From Bacteroidetes bacterium GWE2_42_24 (GTDB taxonomy: Bacteria > Bacteroidota > Bacteroidia > Bacteroidales > TTA-H9): a stretch of 64,000 nt of DNA. Made by a program: the position numbers and the translations under genes. The notes under the pieces were generated by a model. It made no database searches and was not told the origin of the DNA. It saw only the letters and a program-made list of their open reading frames with translations. Of the stretch, positions 54,988-61,788 are shown piece after piece; positions within the stretch are counted from its first letter, which is position 1, and the number at the start of each line of letters is the position of its first letter. The stretch spans positions 78,435-142,434 of the forward strand of contig MEOA01000009.1 in NCBI GenBank assembly GCA_001768515.1, given 5' to 3'.

Positions 54988-55719
54988 TTATTTTACCGGC
55001 GGTTTTTGGCCTTCGTAAAGTGTTGCGATTCCGAAGGTGAGCGGAGTAATGGTTACGGCATCGAAGCCTGCTTCACGAAGTAGCGATGCGAAGGCTTCTC
55101 CTTCGGGGAAAGCGAGGGCTGTTTCGGGCAGGTAGGTATATGCAGATGGGTGTCCGCTTATGATTCCTCCTGCCAGAGGCATTATACGACGCATATAGAA
55201 TCTGGCCAGAGTTCCCATTACGCCGCGGGGTGAAGAGAATTCCAGCACGCTGATTCTACCGCCTGGACGGAGTATCCTGTTTATTCCTGTAAGTCCCTGT
55301 ACTGTGTCTTCGAAGTTTCTCACCCCAAAGGCTACTGTTGCTGCATCGAAGGCGCCATCAGCGAAAGGTAGTCGGGCACTGTCGCCTTCTATGAGTGTGA
55401 TACGTCTGGAGAGACCTGCCCGGGCCACTTTCTTATGGCCTATGGCGATCATTCCCGGGGAGATATCTGCCCCAGTTACCGAGGCTTCTGTGTTCTTTGC
55501 AATCATTAATGCCAGATCGGCAGTTCCAGTGGCCACGTCGATCACTTTTGACGGTTGCATCTGTGTCAGCCTGTGGGTAAGAAATTTTCTCCATCCCTGG
55601 TCAATTCCCAACGACAGAATATGGTTGAGAAGGTCATAGCGGGGGGCGATGGCGTCGAACATGGCTTTTATGCCATTCTTCTCTTTCGAGAAAGAGGAAG
55701 CTGGGGTGTTGTTGTTCAT
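54988..55719 (-). CDS. ubiE: Demethylmenaquinone methyltransferase
   Basis: A 243-residue SAM-dependent C-methyltransferase for the last step of menaquinone synthesis. The motifs FDAIAPRYDLLNHILSLG, DVATGTADLAL and FGVRNFED identify it. It starts six bases after the heptose kinase gene and is followed by porT after 42 bases, so the three form one transcript. Confidence 0.95.
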   Translation of the reverse strand: MNNNTPASSFSKEKNGIKAMFDAIAPRYDLLNHILSLGIDQGWRKFLTHRLTQMQPSKVIDVATGTADLALMIAKNTEASVTGADISPGMIAIGHKKVARAGLSRRITLIEGDSARLPFADGAFDAATVAFGVRNFEDTVQGLTGINRILRPGGRISVLEFSSPRGVMGTLARFYMRRIMPLAGGIISGHPSAYTYLPETALAFPEGEAFASLLREAGFDAVTITPLTFGIATLYEGQKPPVK

Positions 55720-55725
55720 GCTTTC

Positions 55726-56739
55726 TCAGGCGAAAAGCCTGATTAATTCGTCGAGCAATCTGGATGATTTTACTGGCGCTACACCTATCTCTTCACAAAC
55801 AATACCGCCTGCCAGATTAGCCATGGAAGCTGTACAGCCGGGGGGGCATCCTGCGGCCAGACATAAGGTAGCGACACTAATTACTGTATCACCTGCTCCT
55901 GAGACATCTGCAATCTTACGGTGATGGGCCTGAACGTGTCCCGATTCGATGTTGATGCCACTCTTGGAATGATAGTAAACGCCATCTTCTGAGAGGGTTA
56001 CCATCACCTGCTCGGCATTCATCTCTTCCCGCAAACGAGCAACGGCTTCTTCGAGTTGAACGGAGTACCCTTTCGGCAGATGGGTTCCTGTTCCTTCCAG
56101 CAATTCTTTGAAATTGGGTTTGAACAACGTGACTCCTTTGTAGCTTCGGAATTGATTTCTCTTTGGGTCGACGGTAACGGGGATGCCCAACACGGTGGCT
56201 TTTCTGATCACCTCACCGATAAGGGTAGGGGTGAGCACCCCCTTGTCGTAGTCCTGGAAGATGATGGCATGAGGTTTCCCGGTCGTCAGCAAATGGCTGA
56301 TGAGTTGAAGAAGCCGTGCTTCATCTTCTTCAATGAGGGGGTGTATTGCTTCTTCGTCAACTCGCAGCATTTGGACATTGTTCCCGATTATTCTGCTTTT
56401 GGTTGTCGTCTTGCGGTCATTGCTGCGGATAATACCATCACAGAAGATTGCTTCATCACAGAGGAGATGAATGAATTCATCACCACGAACATCCTCTCCG
56501 ATTACAGAACAGAGTAACGGTGTAGCCCCCATCGACTTTATATTGAGGGCAACGTTGGCAGCACCTCCGAGACGGGAGGTTTTTTTACCAACCATGACAA
56601 CAGGGACAGGCGCTTCCGGGGAAATCCTGTCGACCTGACCCCTGATATAGGCATCGATCATCACATCGCCTATAATGAGCACCCTGAGGTCTTTAAACCC
56701 GTCAAATAGCTTGTGATACCAATTTGCGTCGTATGTCAT
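55726..56739 (-). CDS. D-glycero-beta-D-manno-heptose-7-phosphate kinase
   Basis: A 337-residue PfkB-family kinase acting in ADP-heptose supply for the LPS core. RfaE domain I features are VLIIGDVMIDAYIRGQVDRISPEAPVP-like opening (GDVMIDAY, RISPEAPVPV), RLGGAANVA, DYDKGVL, and the ATP/base motif DVSGAGDT near the C-terminus. Only the kinase half is present, so the adenylyltransferase must be separate. The first gene of the ubiE-porT group. Confidence 0.93.
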   Translation of the reverse strand: MTYDANWYHKLFDGFKDLRVLIIGDVMIDAYIRGQVDRISPEAPVPVVMVGKKTSRLGGAANVALNIKSMGATPLLCSVIGEDVRGDEFIHLLCDEAIFCDGIIRSNDRKTTTKSRIIGNNVQMLRVDEEAIHPLIEEDEARLLQLISHLLTTGKPHAIIFQDYDKGVLTPTLIGEVIRKATVLGIPVTVDPKRNQFRSYKGVTLFKPNFKELLEGTGTHLPKGYSVQLEEAVARLREEMNAEQVMVTLSEDGVYYHSKSGINIESGHVQAHHRKIADVSGAGDTVISVATLCLAAGCPPGCTASMANLAGGIVCEEIGVAPVKSSRLLDELIRLFA

Positions 56740-56755
56740 ACGAAGATTTTTTTGG

Positions 56756-56763
56756 CAAAAGTA
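56756..56763 (-). promoter_or_regulatory. Candidate -7 element for the heptose kinase group
   Basis: On the minus strand the bases read TACTTTTG, an exact TAnnTTTG match, 16 bases before the ATG at 56739, again implying a very short leader of about 10 bases. No -33 match at the right distance. Confidence 0.55.
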
Positions 56764-56777
56764 CTTATTTATTCAAA

Positions 56778-56836
56778 GCTTTGGCGTTGGCTATAGCTTT
56801 GGCTATAGCACCCGATAGATTTCGGGAGCTATAGGT
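56778..56836. repeat. Mosaic GGCTATAGC hairpin repeat
   Basis: TTGGCTATAGC-type words are repeated, followed by a hairpin: CTATAGC, one mismatch, CCCGA (56803-56815) pairing with TCGGG, mismatch, GCTATAG (56822-56834). Related words occur at about 59150-59190 and 63078-63150. It fills much of the gap between the aminotransferase stop and the heptose kinase start. Confidence 0.55.
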
Positions 56837-56889
56837 TTTAGCTTCTGAATAGTCTGAAATTCTTTTAACCGGTCCAGTCTGACGATTGA

Positions 56890-58095
56890 TTATCGCAGCT
56901 TTGCCAGTGCTTTTGCTACTCTTTCTGCAGCTTCGGCCACCTTTTCAGTGGAGGTTGCATAGCTGAAGCGGATGCATTTGCCGTTACCAAAGGAACTGCC
57001 CGGAACCAGGGCAACGCAAGCCTCTTTTAGCAGGTACATGCATAGGGCATTGTCATCGGCAAGGATATCCCCATCGGCGGTCTTCTTGCCAAGATAATGG
57101 CTGATGTCGGGGAAGACGTAAAAGGCACCATCTGGCAGATCGACTTTCAATCCGGGGATTTGTCTTAGCAGTTTCACGAGCAGATTGCGGCGTTCGCGGA
57201 ATATTTCAATCATCTGCTGCATTTCGGGTACATCTTTCGGCGCACGGTCCATGGCACAAATTGCGGCTCGCTGGGTGACTGAATTGGAGCCAGAGGTAAT
57301 CTGCCCCTGAATTTTATTGATAGCTTGTGCAATCATGAGATTAGATGCTGAATAGCCGAGACGCCAACCAGTCATTGCATATCCCTTGGAAACCCCATTG
57401 ATGATGATAACACGGTCGCGAATGGCTTCAAACTGCGCCAGACTTTCATGCTTTCCGTCGAAGATGATGTACTCATAGATCTCGTCGGCGATCACGAAGA
57501 GTTGTGGATTCTTTTCGATGACGACTGCCAGCGCTTTCAGTTCTTCATGGTCGTACACCGCCCCCGAAGGGTTGTTGGGCGAGTTGAACATCAGTAGCTT
57601 CGACTTAGGTGTAATGGCACGCTCCAGTTGCGTGGCGGTAATCTTGAACCTTGACCCGATACCTGCATCTACCAGCACCGAGACCCCTTCTGCCAGTTTC
57701 ACCAACTCTGAATAAGAGACCCAGTAGGGGGTAGGCATAATGACTTCATCGCCCGGATTTACTAATGCCAGCACGGTGTTGGCGAGTGCCTGCTTGGCCC
57801 CTGTGCTGACTACGATCTGGTTGGGTTTAAATTCCAGATTATTGTCTCGGTGAAGTTTCCTGCAGATGGCTTCGCGGAGTTCCTGATAGCCATTCACCGG
57901 AGAGTAGTGGGTATAGTTCCCATCGAGCGCCAGCTTTGCTTCATCTTTAACAAATTCCGGTGTATTGAAGTCAGGCTCGCCAATACTGAGGTTGATGATG
58001 TCGAGTCCCTGACTGATTAGCTCACGGCTCAGGCGTGTCATGGCCAGTGTTGCTGATTCTGAAAGATTGTTAACCCTGTCGGACAAATAGTTCAT
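56890..58095 (-). CDS. Class I pyridoxal-phosphate aminotransferase (aspartate aminotransferase type)
   Basis: A 401-residue aminotransferase of the AspC-like Ib subgroup. The PLP lysine is K237 in GVSKGYAMTGWRLGY, with SPNNPSGAVY, ADEIYEYI and the C-terminal RFSYATS for the substrate carboxylate. It could serve aspartate or related keto acid exchange. Stand-alone gene with its own promoter. Confidence 0.93.
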   Translation of the reverse strand: MNYLSDRVNNLSESATLAMTRLSRELISQGLDIINLSIGEPDFNTPEFVKDEAKLALDGNYTHYSPVNGYQELREAICRKLHRDNNLEFKPNQIVVSTGAKQALANTVLALVNPGDEVIMPTPYWVSYSELVKLAEGVSVLVDAGIGSRFKITATQLERAITPKSKLLMFNSPNNPSGAVYDHEELKALAVVIEKNPQLFVIADEIYEYIIFDGKHESLAQFEAIRDRVIIINGVSKGYAMTGWRLGYSASNLMIAQAINKIQGQITSGSNSVTQRAAICAMDRAPKDVPEMQQMIEIFRERRNLLVKLLRQIPGLKVDLPDGAFYVFPDISHYLGKKTADGDILADDNALCMYLLKEACVALVPGSSFGNGKCIRFSYATSTEKVAEAAERVAKALAKLR

Positions 58096-58582
58096 AGTGG
58101 TGTTTTTATGGGGAAAGCCCGTTGGTGATTCGGTAACAAAGGTATGAAGAAGGTTTCAGTTGTAAAAGGGGTTGTTGAAAAAGAAAATATACTTGTTGTG
58201 AACCCGCTGAGACTGGTAAAATGATTTCCCGATTGGCTGATAACTATCTCGTTCGCTCGCGCGATTTATGGTGCAGGTTATACAGGTCGGCTTCCTGGGC
58301 GTTTATTTGTTCCGGTCAATTTTTCTTTTGCAGGTATGTGAGATTTGATTTTTTGATGATGAAGGTTGAAATTTTCTCTGGCAACAGGTTGCTTTATGCG
58401 ACTATTATCAGGTAATTAGCTTATAGATTGTTAATTCTTATCAATCCAGGTTGGTTATTAACTCTTCTGGTGTCGGCTATTGATTTCGACCATCCTTGAA
58501 ATTGGGGAATGGTATCTTTAAAGCTTATCCATTGTCGGTCAGGTCAATGCTTAGTAGGCCGGACGGGAAGTTGCCGGCACGG
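58096..58582. other. Divergent intergenic region between aminotransferase and ispF
   Basis: About 490 bases. It contains the aminotransferase promoter on the minus strand and, at its right edge, the ispF promoter. A 64-codon frame within it has no protein-like features. Nothing else is seen. Confidence 0.6.
58137..58144 (-). promoter_or_regulatory. Candidate -7 element for the aminotransferase gene
   Basis: On the minus strand TACCTTTG is an exact TAnnTTTG match 42 bases before the ATG at 58095; TTTT lies 19 bases further upstream as a partial -33 element. Confidence 0.6.
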
Positions 58583-58614
58583 TTTGGTAGATTCCAATTC
58601 TGTTTGTACGTTTG
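58583..58614 (+). promoter_or_regulatory. Promoter of ispF
   Basis: TTTG (58583-58586), a 20-base spacer and TACGTTTG (58607-58614) form a full match to the Bacteroidota promoter, the best in the window. Transcription should begin near 58620, downstream of the in-frame ATG at 58509, so the real start is internal. Confidence 0.8.
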
Positions 58615-58640
58615 TTGAAACGATTCGAAACATTGCTTCC

Positions 58641-59120
58641 GTGAAGATAAAAGTTGGATTTGGGTACGATGTACATCGGTTGGTTGAAGGTAACCTGCTG
58701 ATGATAGGTGGGGTAGAGGTGCCTTCCACCCGTGGAGCCGAAGGTCACAGTGATGCCGATGTACTCGTTCATGCGATATGCGACGCATTGCTGGGTGCTG
58801 CCGGATTGCGCGATATCGGATTCCATTTTCCTGATACAAACCCCGGATACAAAGGGATCAGCAGTCTGGTGCTGCTTCATCGGGTGGTGGAACTGCTGGC
58901 CGAACATCAATGGTATATTTCCAACATCGACTGCACGGTCGTGCTTCAGTTTCCCAAAATCAGTCCCTACATTTATGACATGCAACAACATATCGCCCAG
59001 GCGGCAGGGGTGGCCGTCACGGATGTCTCGGTAAAGGCCACCACCACCGAAACCTTAGGGTTTACCGGTACGGGTGAAGGGATCGCTGCTTATGCGGTGG
59101 CACTTATCTCAAATGCTTGA
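58641..59120 (+). CDS. ispF: 2-C-methyl-D-erythritol 2,4-cyclodiphosphate synthase
   Basis: Fifth step of the MEP pathway. The start is taken at the GTG at 58641, which gives a 159-residue protein, the normal family length, with the proper N-terminus KIKVGFGYDVHRL. Zinc ligands are in GYDVH, and the motifs HSDADVLVHAICDALLGAAG and KATTTETLGFTGTGEGI are intact. The open frame extends to 58509, but that part lies before the promoter and has no family match. Confidence 0.95.
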   Translation: MKIKVGFGYDVHRLVEGNLLMIGGVEVPSTRGAEGHSDADVLVHAICDALLGAAGLRDIGFHFPDTNPGYKGISSLVLLHRVVELLAEHQWYISNIDCTVVLQFPKISPYIYDMQQHIAQAAGVAVTDVSVKATTTETLGFTGTGEGIAAYAVALISNA

Positions 59121-59359
59121 GGTTGTTTAACGATGGCTTTCTGGATTAACCTTGACCTTGACTCCCGATAGCGAGGGAATTGGCGATGGTTAGTGCTATG
59201 ACATTTCCAGACGGCATAGCCAAATAAAAACGTTTCTTCTCTAAATCAAAAATTGGGTGACTTACTCTGGGACTATTTTTGTGCTAATTCGGTATGCTTT
59301 TAAAAGAACATACAGCGGAAATCAGACGAAAATCAATCGTGAACTGACCCAAACTATAC

Positions 59360-59412
59360 GCTTGACCTACGGTTGATCTACGGTTGATCTACGGTTGATC
59401 TACGGTCAATCT
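59360..59412. repeat. 11-bp tandem repeat element, copy 2
   Basis: Four contiguous 11-base units: GCTTGACCTAC (59360), GGTTGATCTAC (59371), GGTTGATCTAC (59382), GGTTGATCTAC (59393), closed by GGTCAATCT. Same unit length, number, CTAC ends and closing GGTC as the element at 45578, and both are preceded by AC and followed by an A/T-rich tail. Not CRISPR-like, since there are no spacers. Confidence 0.8.
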
Positions 59413-59442
59413 AAATAAATGATAGATCTTTCTCAGCCTTAT

Positions 59443-59475
59443 AAAAGCCGGAATGCACTGCATCCGGCTTTTTAG
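59443..59475 (+). terminator. Strong terminator downstream of ispF and the 11-bp element
   Basis: AAAAGCCGGA (59443-59452) pairs perfectly with TCCGGCTTTT (59463-59472), ending in a T-run. The distance from ispF (320 bases) is unusual; it could end an ispF transcript that includes the tandem element. Read on the minus strand it also ends in a T-run. Confidence 0.85.
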
Positions 59476-59896
59476 TTATTATTTGATATTGTTTGGAATT
59501 TAAGAGTCGTGGACGATACAGTTATGGTAGCTTGCTGTAACGCCCCAAGTGAGCTTATTTATCAATAAACTCTCACAACCTGCCTCAAATACTTACTGAA
59601 GAAGTGATAAACCCAACCTACGTCGGTTCTGTTTTTTTTAACCCGATTTCTGATTCAGGTAAATCTAATAAAAGCCTTCCTGATAAAATAAGCTGATAGT
59701 CTTCGGGAATCCAATGATTTCAAGTTGTCATGGCTCATTTCGTTAACCGAAAAGTTAGAATTAGCCGATAACGGATAGTTTTTGTTTTTGTATTGTTGTG
59801 TGCTCATTTTCAATGTCTGATTCATTGTCAGCGCTTTTTTGCTGTTTTTGTTCAGAGGTAAGTTTAATTTATTTAAGTTTTTTTAACATTTTTTTT

Positions 59897-59927
59897 ATTG
59901 CTTTATTTGAAAAAGCGGGTAATTTTG
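59897..59927 (+). promoter_or_regulatory. Promoter of the surface-polysaccharide locus
   Basis: ATTG (59897-59900), a 19-base spacer and TAATTTTG (59920-59927) give a good Bacteroidota promoter. The -7 element sits inside the perfect palindrome CGGGTAA-TTTTG-TTACCCG (59916-59934), so a protein binding the palindrome would block it. About 290 bases of leader precede the first gene. Confidence 0.6.
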
Positions 59928-59938
59928 TTACCCGTTAA

Positions 59939-59959
59939 ATGAGTAGTTTTTTTACTCAT
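59939..59959. repeat. Second hairpin beside the polysaccharide promoter
   Basis: ATGAGTA and TACTCAT pair perfectly around a T-rich loop of seven, right after the promoter palindrome. With T-rich sequence in the loop and none after the stem it is not a standard terminator; it may be a second operator or an RNA stem at the start of the transcript. Confidence 0.5.
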
Positions 59960-60217
59960 AAGTACTGTTGCGCTATTTGATATCCGGTTATTACTCCAGT
60001 CTATGCAAAGGCTGGTTAACAATCATTTAGAGATGGTTGTTGGCTGCCAGGGAGATGAAATCACGCGAAGTAGCAGCCTTTCGATGGTTGTTTAATGCTG
60101 AGGTGATGAAGTCTGCAACGTTGATACGGGAGCAGAATGACCGATACGAATAAACGGCATTTTTTCGATCAAGGTCTTTTTTGATGGGATATAAATTTAA
60201 AACAACCTGTTTGTAAT

Positions 60218-60781
60218 ATGCTCGATACGCTGATTACCTCAAAGACCCGTCTGAAGCTCTTGTTGCGGTTCTTCCTGAACAGCAACAGTGAAGCGCATCT
60301 CAGACTGCTCGCAGGTGAGCTTGGTGAATCATCCAATGCCATCAGGGTTGAACTGAACAGGTTTGAACATGCTGGACTGTTAACCTCCCGCAACGAAAGC
60401 AACCGCAGGGTTTTCAGAGCAAATACCTCTCATCCGCTCTTCCCCGACATCAACAGCATTATCCGTAAATATATTGGTATCGATCAGATACTTGATAAGG
60501 TGATTGCCGAAATTGGTGCCATCGAACGGGTCTACCTTTCGGGCTCTCTGGCTCAGGGGATCAATAACCCCATCATCGACCTGATCATCGTGGGTTGTTC
60601 TATTAATATGGAATTCCTTTCGAAGCTGGTTAGTAAAGCCAGTGGGTTGATTAACCGGCATATTAGCTATGTGGTGATGACTGCTGCCGAATATCAAAGT
60701 TCGTTTCCCGGTAATGCAATGCATCTTCTCATCTTCGGCGTTGAGCCAGTGAGTGATGCTGCAAATGGAGAATCGGGCTGA
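60218..60781 (+). CDS. Winged-helix regulator with nucleotidyltransferase-like domain
   Basis: A 187-residue protein. The N-terminal part (1-75) is an ArsR-like winged helix (LRLLAGELGESSNAIRVELNRFEHAGLL) and the remainder (about 85-180) resembles a minimal nucleotidyltransferase fold (IERVYLSGSLAQGI, then PIIDLIIVG). The second acidic residue of the usual GS...DxD motif is absent, so the domain may only bind nucleotide. In Bacteroidota such genes commonly stand in front of capsule loci with an UpxY gene, as here. Confidence 0.8.
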   Translation: MLDTLITSKTRLKLLLRFFLNSNSEAHLRLLAGELGESSNAIRVELNRFEHAGLLTSRNESNRRVFRANTSHPLFPDINSIIRKYIGIDQILDKVIAEIGAIERVYLSGSLAQGINNPIIDLIIVGCSINMEFLSKLVSKASGLINRHISYVVMTAAEYQSSFPGNAMHLLIFGVEPVSDAANGESG

Positions 60782-60866
60782 CACAGGAGTGTTTTTTCGC
60801 GATCCTTCATTTTACTTGAACCCGCGATAGTTTTTTAACTGAATGGAGTTTTTAAAAGTTGACTGA

Positions 60867-61361
60867 ATGATGAGTAATTTATGGCATGTTCTATATACAG
60901 CACCCCGCGCTGAAAAACGCGTCAATATCCAGTTGCTTGAGCTAGGTGTCGAGACTTACCTGCCTCTTTATCAAGCAACAAGACAATGGGTCGATCGAAA
61001 GAAACTAGTTGAGGTGCCATTGTTCAGTTCCTATATATTTGTTCGCCATACCGAGCGTGACTACTTTCGCATCGTTCAGACACAGGGAGTTGTTCGCTTT
61101 GTCTATTATTGCGGCAGACCTGCCGTAATCCGTGAGGAAGAGATCAACCGTATTCGCGAATTTCTTGTCCGTACTGATGGATACCGTACATGGCTTGAAC
61201 CTGAAATGAGCGTTGAAATTATCAGAGGTCCCTTTTGTGGCGCTATTGGTCAGATCGAAAGGGTAGGGCGAAATAAACTTCGCCTGAGAATTAATGCTCT
61301 CGGTACTGTTGTATACGCTGAATTGGAACGCGAATCGGTACGTGTGCTCGAAATGGCTTAA
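60867..61361 (+). CDS. UpxY family transcription antiterminator (NusG-like)
   Basis: A 164-residue NusG paralogue: N-terminal NGN domain (WHVLYTAPRAEKRVNIQL, then PLFSSYIFVRH, VRFVYYCGRPAVI) and a C-terminal KOW-like domain (SVEIIRGPFCGAIGQIERV). UpxY proteins act on their own polysaccharide operon to keep RNA polymerase reading through the leader. ATGs at 60867 and 60870 are both possible. It is followed by a hairpin at 61368 and a 430-base leader before the sugar-nucleotide gene. Confidence 0.93.
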   Translation: MMSNLWHVLYTAPRAEKRVNIQLLELGVETYLPLYQATRQWVDRKKLVEVPLFSSYIFVRHTERDYFRIVQTQGVVRFVYYCGRPAVIREEEINRIREFLVRTDGYRTWLEPEMSVEIIRGPFCGAIGQIERVGRNKLRLRINALGTVVYAELERESVRVLEMA

Positions 61362-61367
61362 ATGCCA

Positions 61368-61395
61368 AAGGCTGATATGAATACACCTCAGCCTT
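61368..61395 (+). terminator. Hairpin after the UpxY gene
   Basis: AAGGCTGA (61368-61375) pairs perfectly with TCAGCCTT (61388-61395), seven bases past the upxY stop; the following bases are only moderately T-rich. Placed between the antiterminator and the biosynthetic genes, it is a plausible target for antitermination. Confidence 0.5.
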
Positions 61396-61788
61396 CGTTG
61401 TTTGAATGCCAGTGAATGCTGTTCCCCTTCTCCCTTTCAAGCAAAGGAAAAAACAGGGAAAACCGGGATAGTATGAATTGGCGCTAAATAGTTGATAAGA
61501 TGTAGGTTGCGTTGAATTTGATGTAACTGACCTGGCGAAGCTGTAAGTAGCCGGCAAGGATTTGACTCTTTAATCAGAGAGTATTTGTTCCTAAATTGAA
61601 TTCCACCAGTTGCTAATTAATGATAGAAATGGTTATTGAATTTTATACGCCGGGGCATAAACCCTCACCCAGGGCAATTCGCCATCAAACCTTGTTATCC
61701 GTTGAAATAAATAAACTGTGGACTGATATACTGATCTTTCCATTCTGTACTCCAATCGAAAATCATATTGTATTATAAAAAGAACACC
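61396..61788 (+). other. Leader region before the nucleotide-sugar dehydrogenase
   Basis: About 390 bases without a convincing frame. AG-rich in the first third (61430-61470) and AT-rich near the end. No exact TAnnTTTG is seen on the plus strand, so the dehydrogenase may depend on read-through from the upstream promoter. Confidence 0.45.

Larger units (their letters stand above)
59121..60217. other. Repeat-rich 1.1 kb intergenic region before the polysaccharide locus
   Basis: No reading frame is convincing. In order it holds a mosaic repeat (59150-59190), an 11-bp tandem element (59360-59412), a strong terminator (59443-59475), an AT-rich part, a promoter inside a palindrome (59897-59927), a second hairpin (59939-59959), and an imperfect 31-base direct repeat (60032-60062, 60083-60113). 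Confidence 0.7.

Noticed and set aside
58221..58415. 64-codon frame between the aminotransferase and ispF
   Set aside because: Lies in the divergent promoter region and has no protein-like pattern.
59360..59412. CRISPR array
   Set aside because: The repeats are 11 bases and contiguous without spacers, and no cas genes are present.
59916..59934. Invertible capsule promoter
   Set aside because: The inverted arms are only five bases apart, too close to flank an invertible promoter, and no recombinase gene is nearby.
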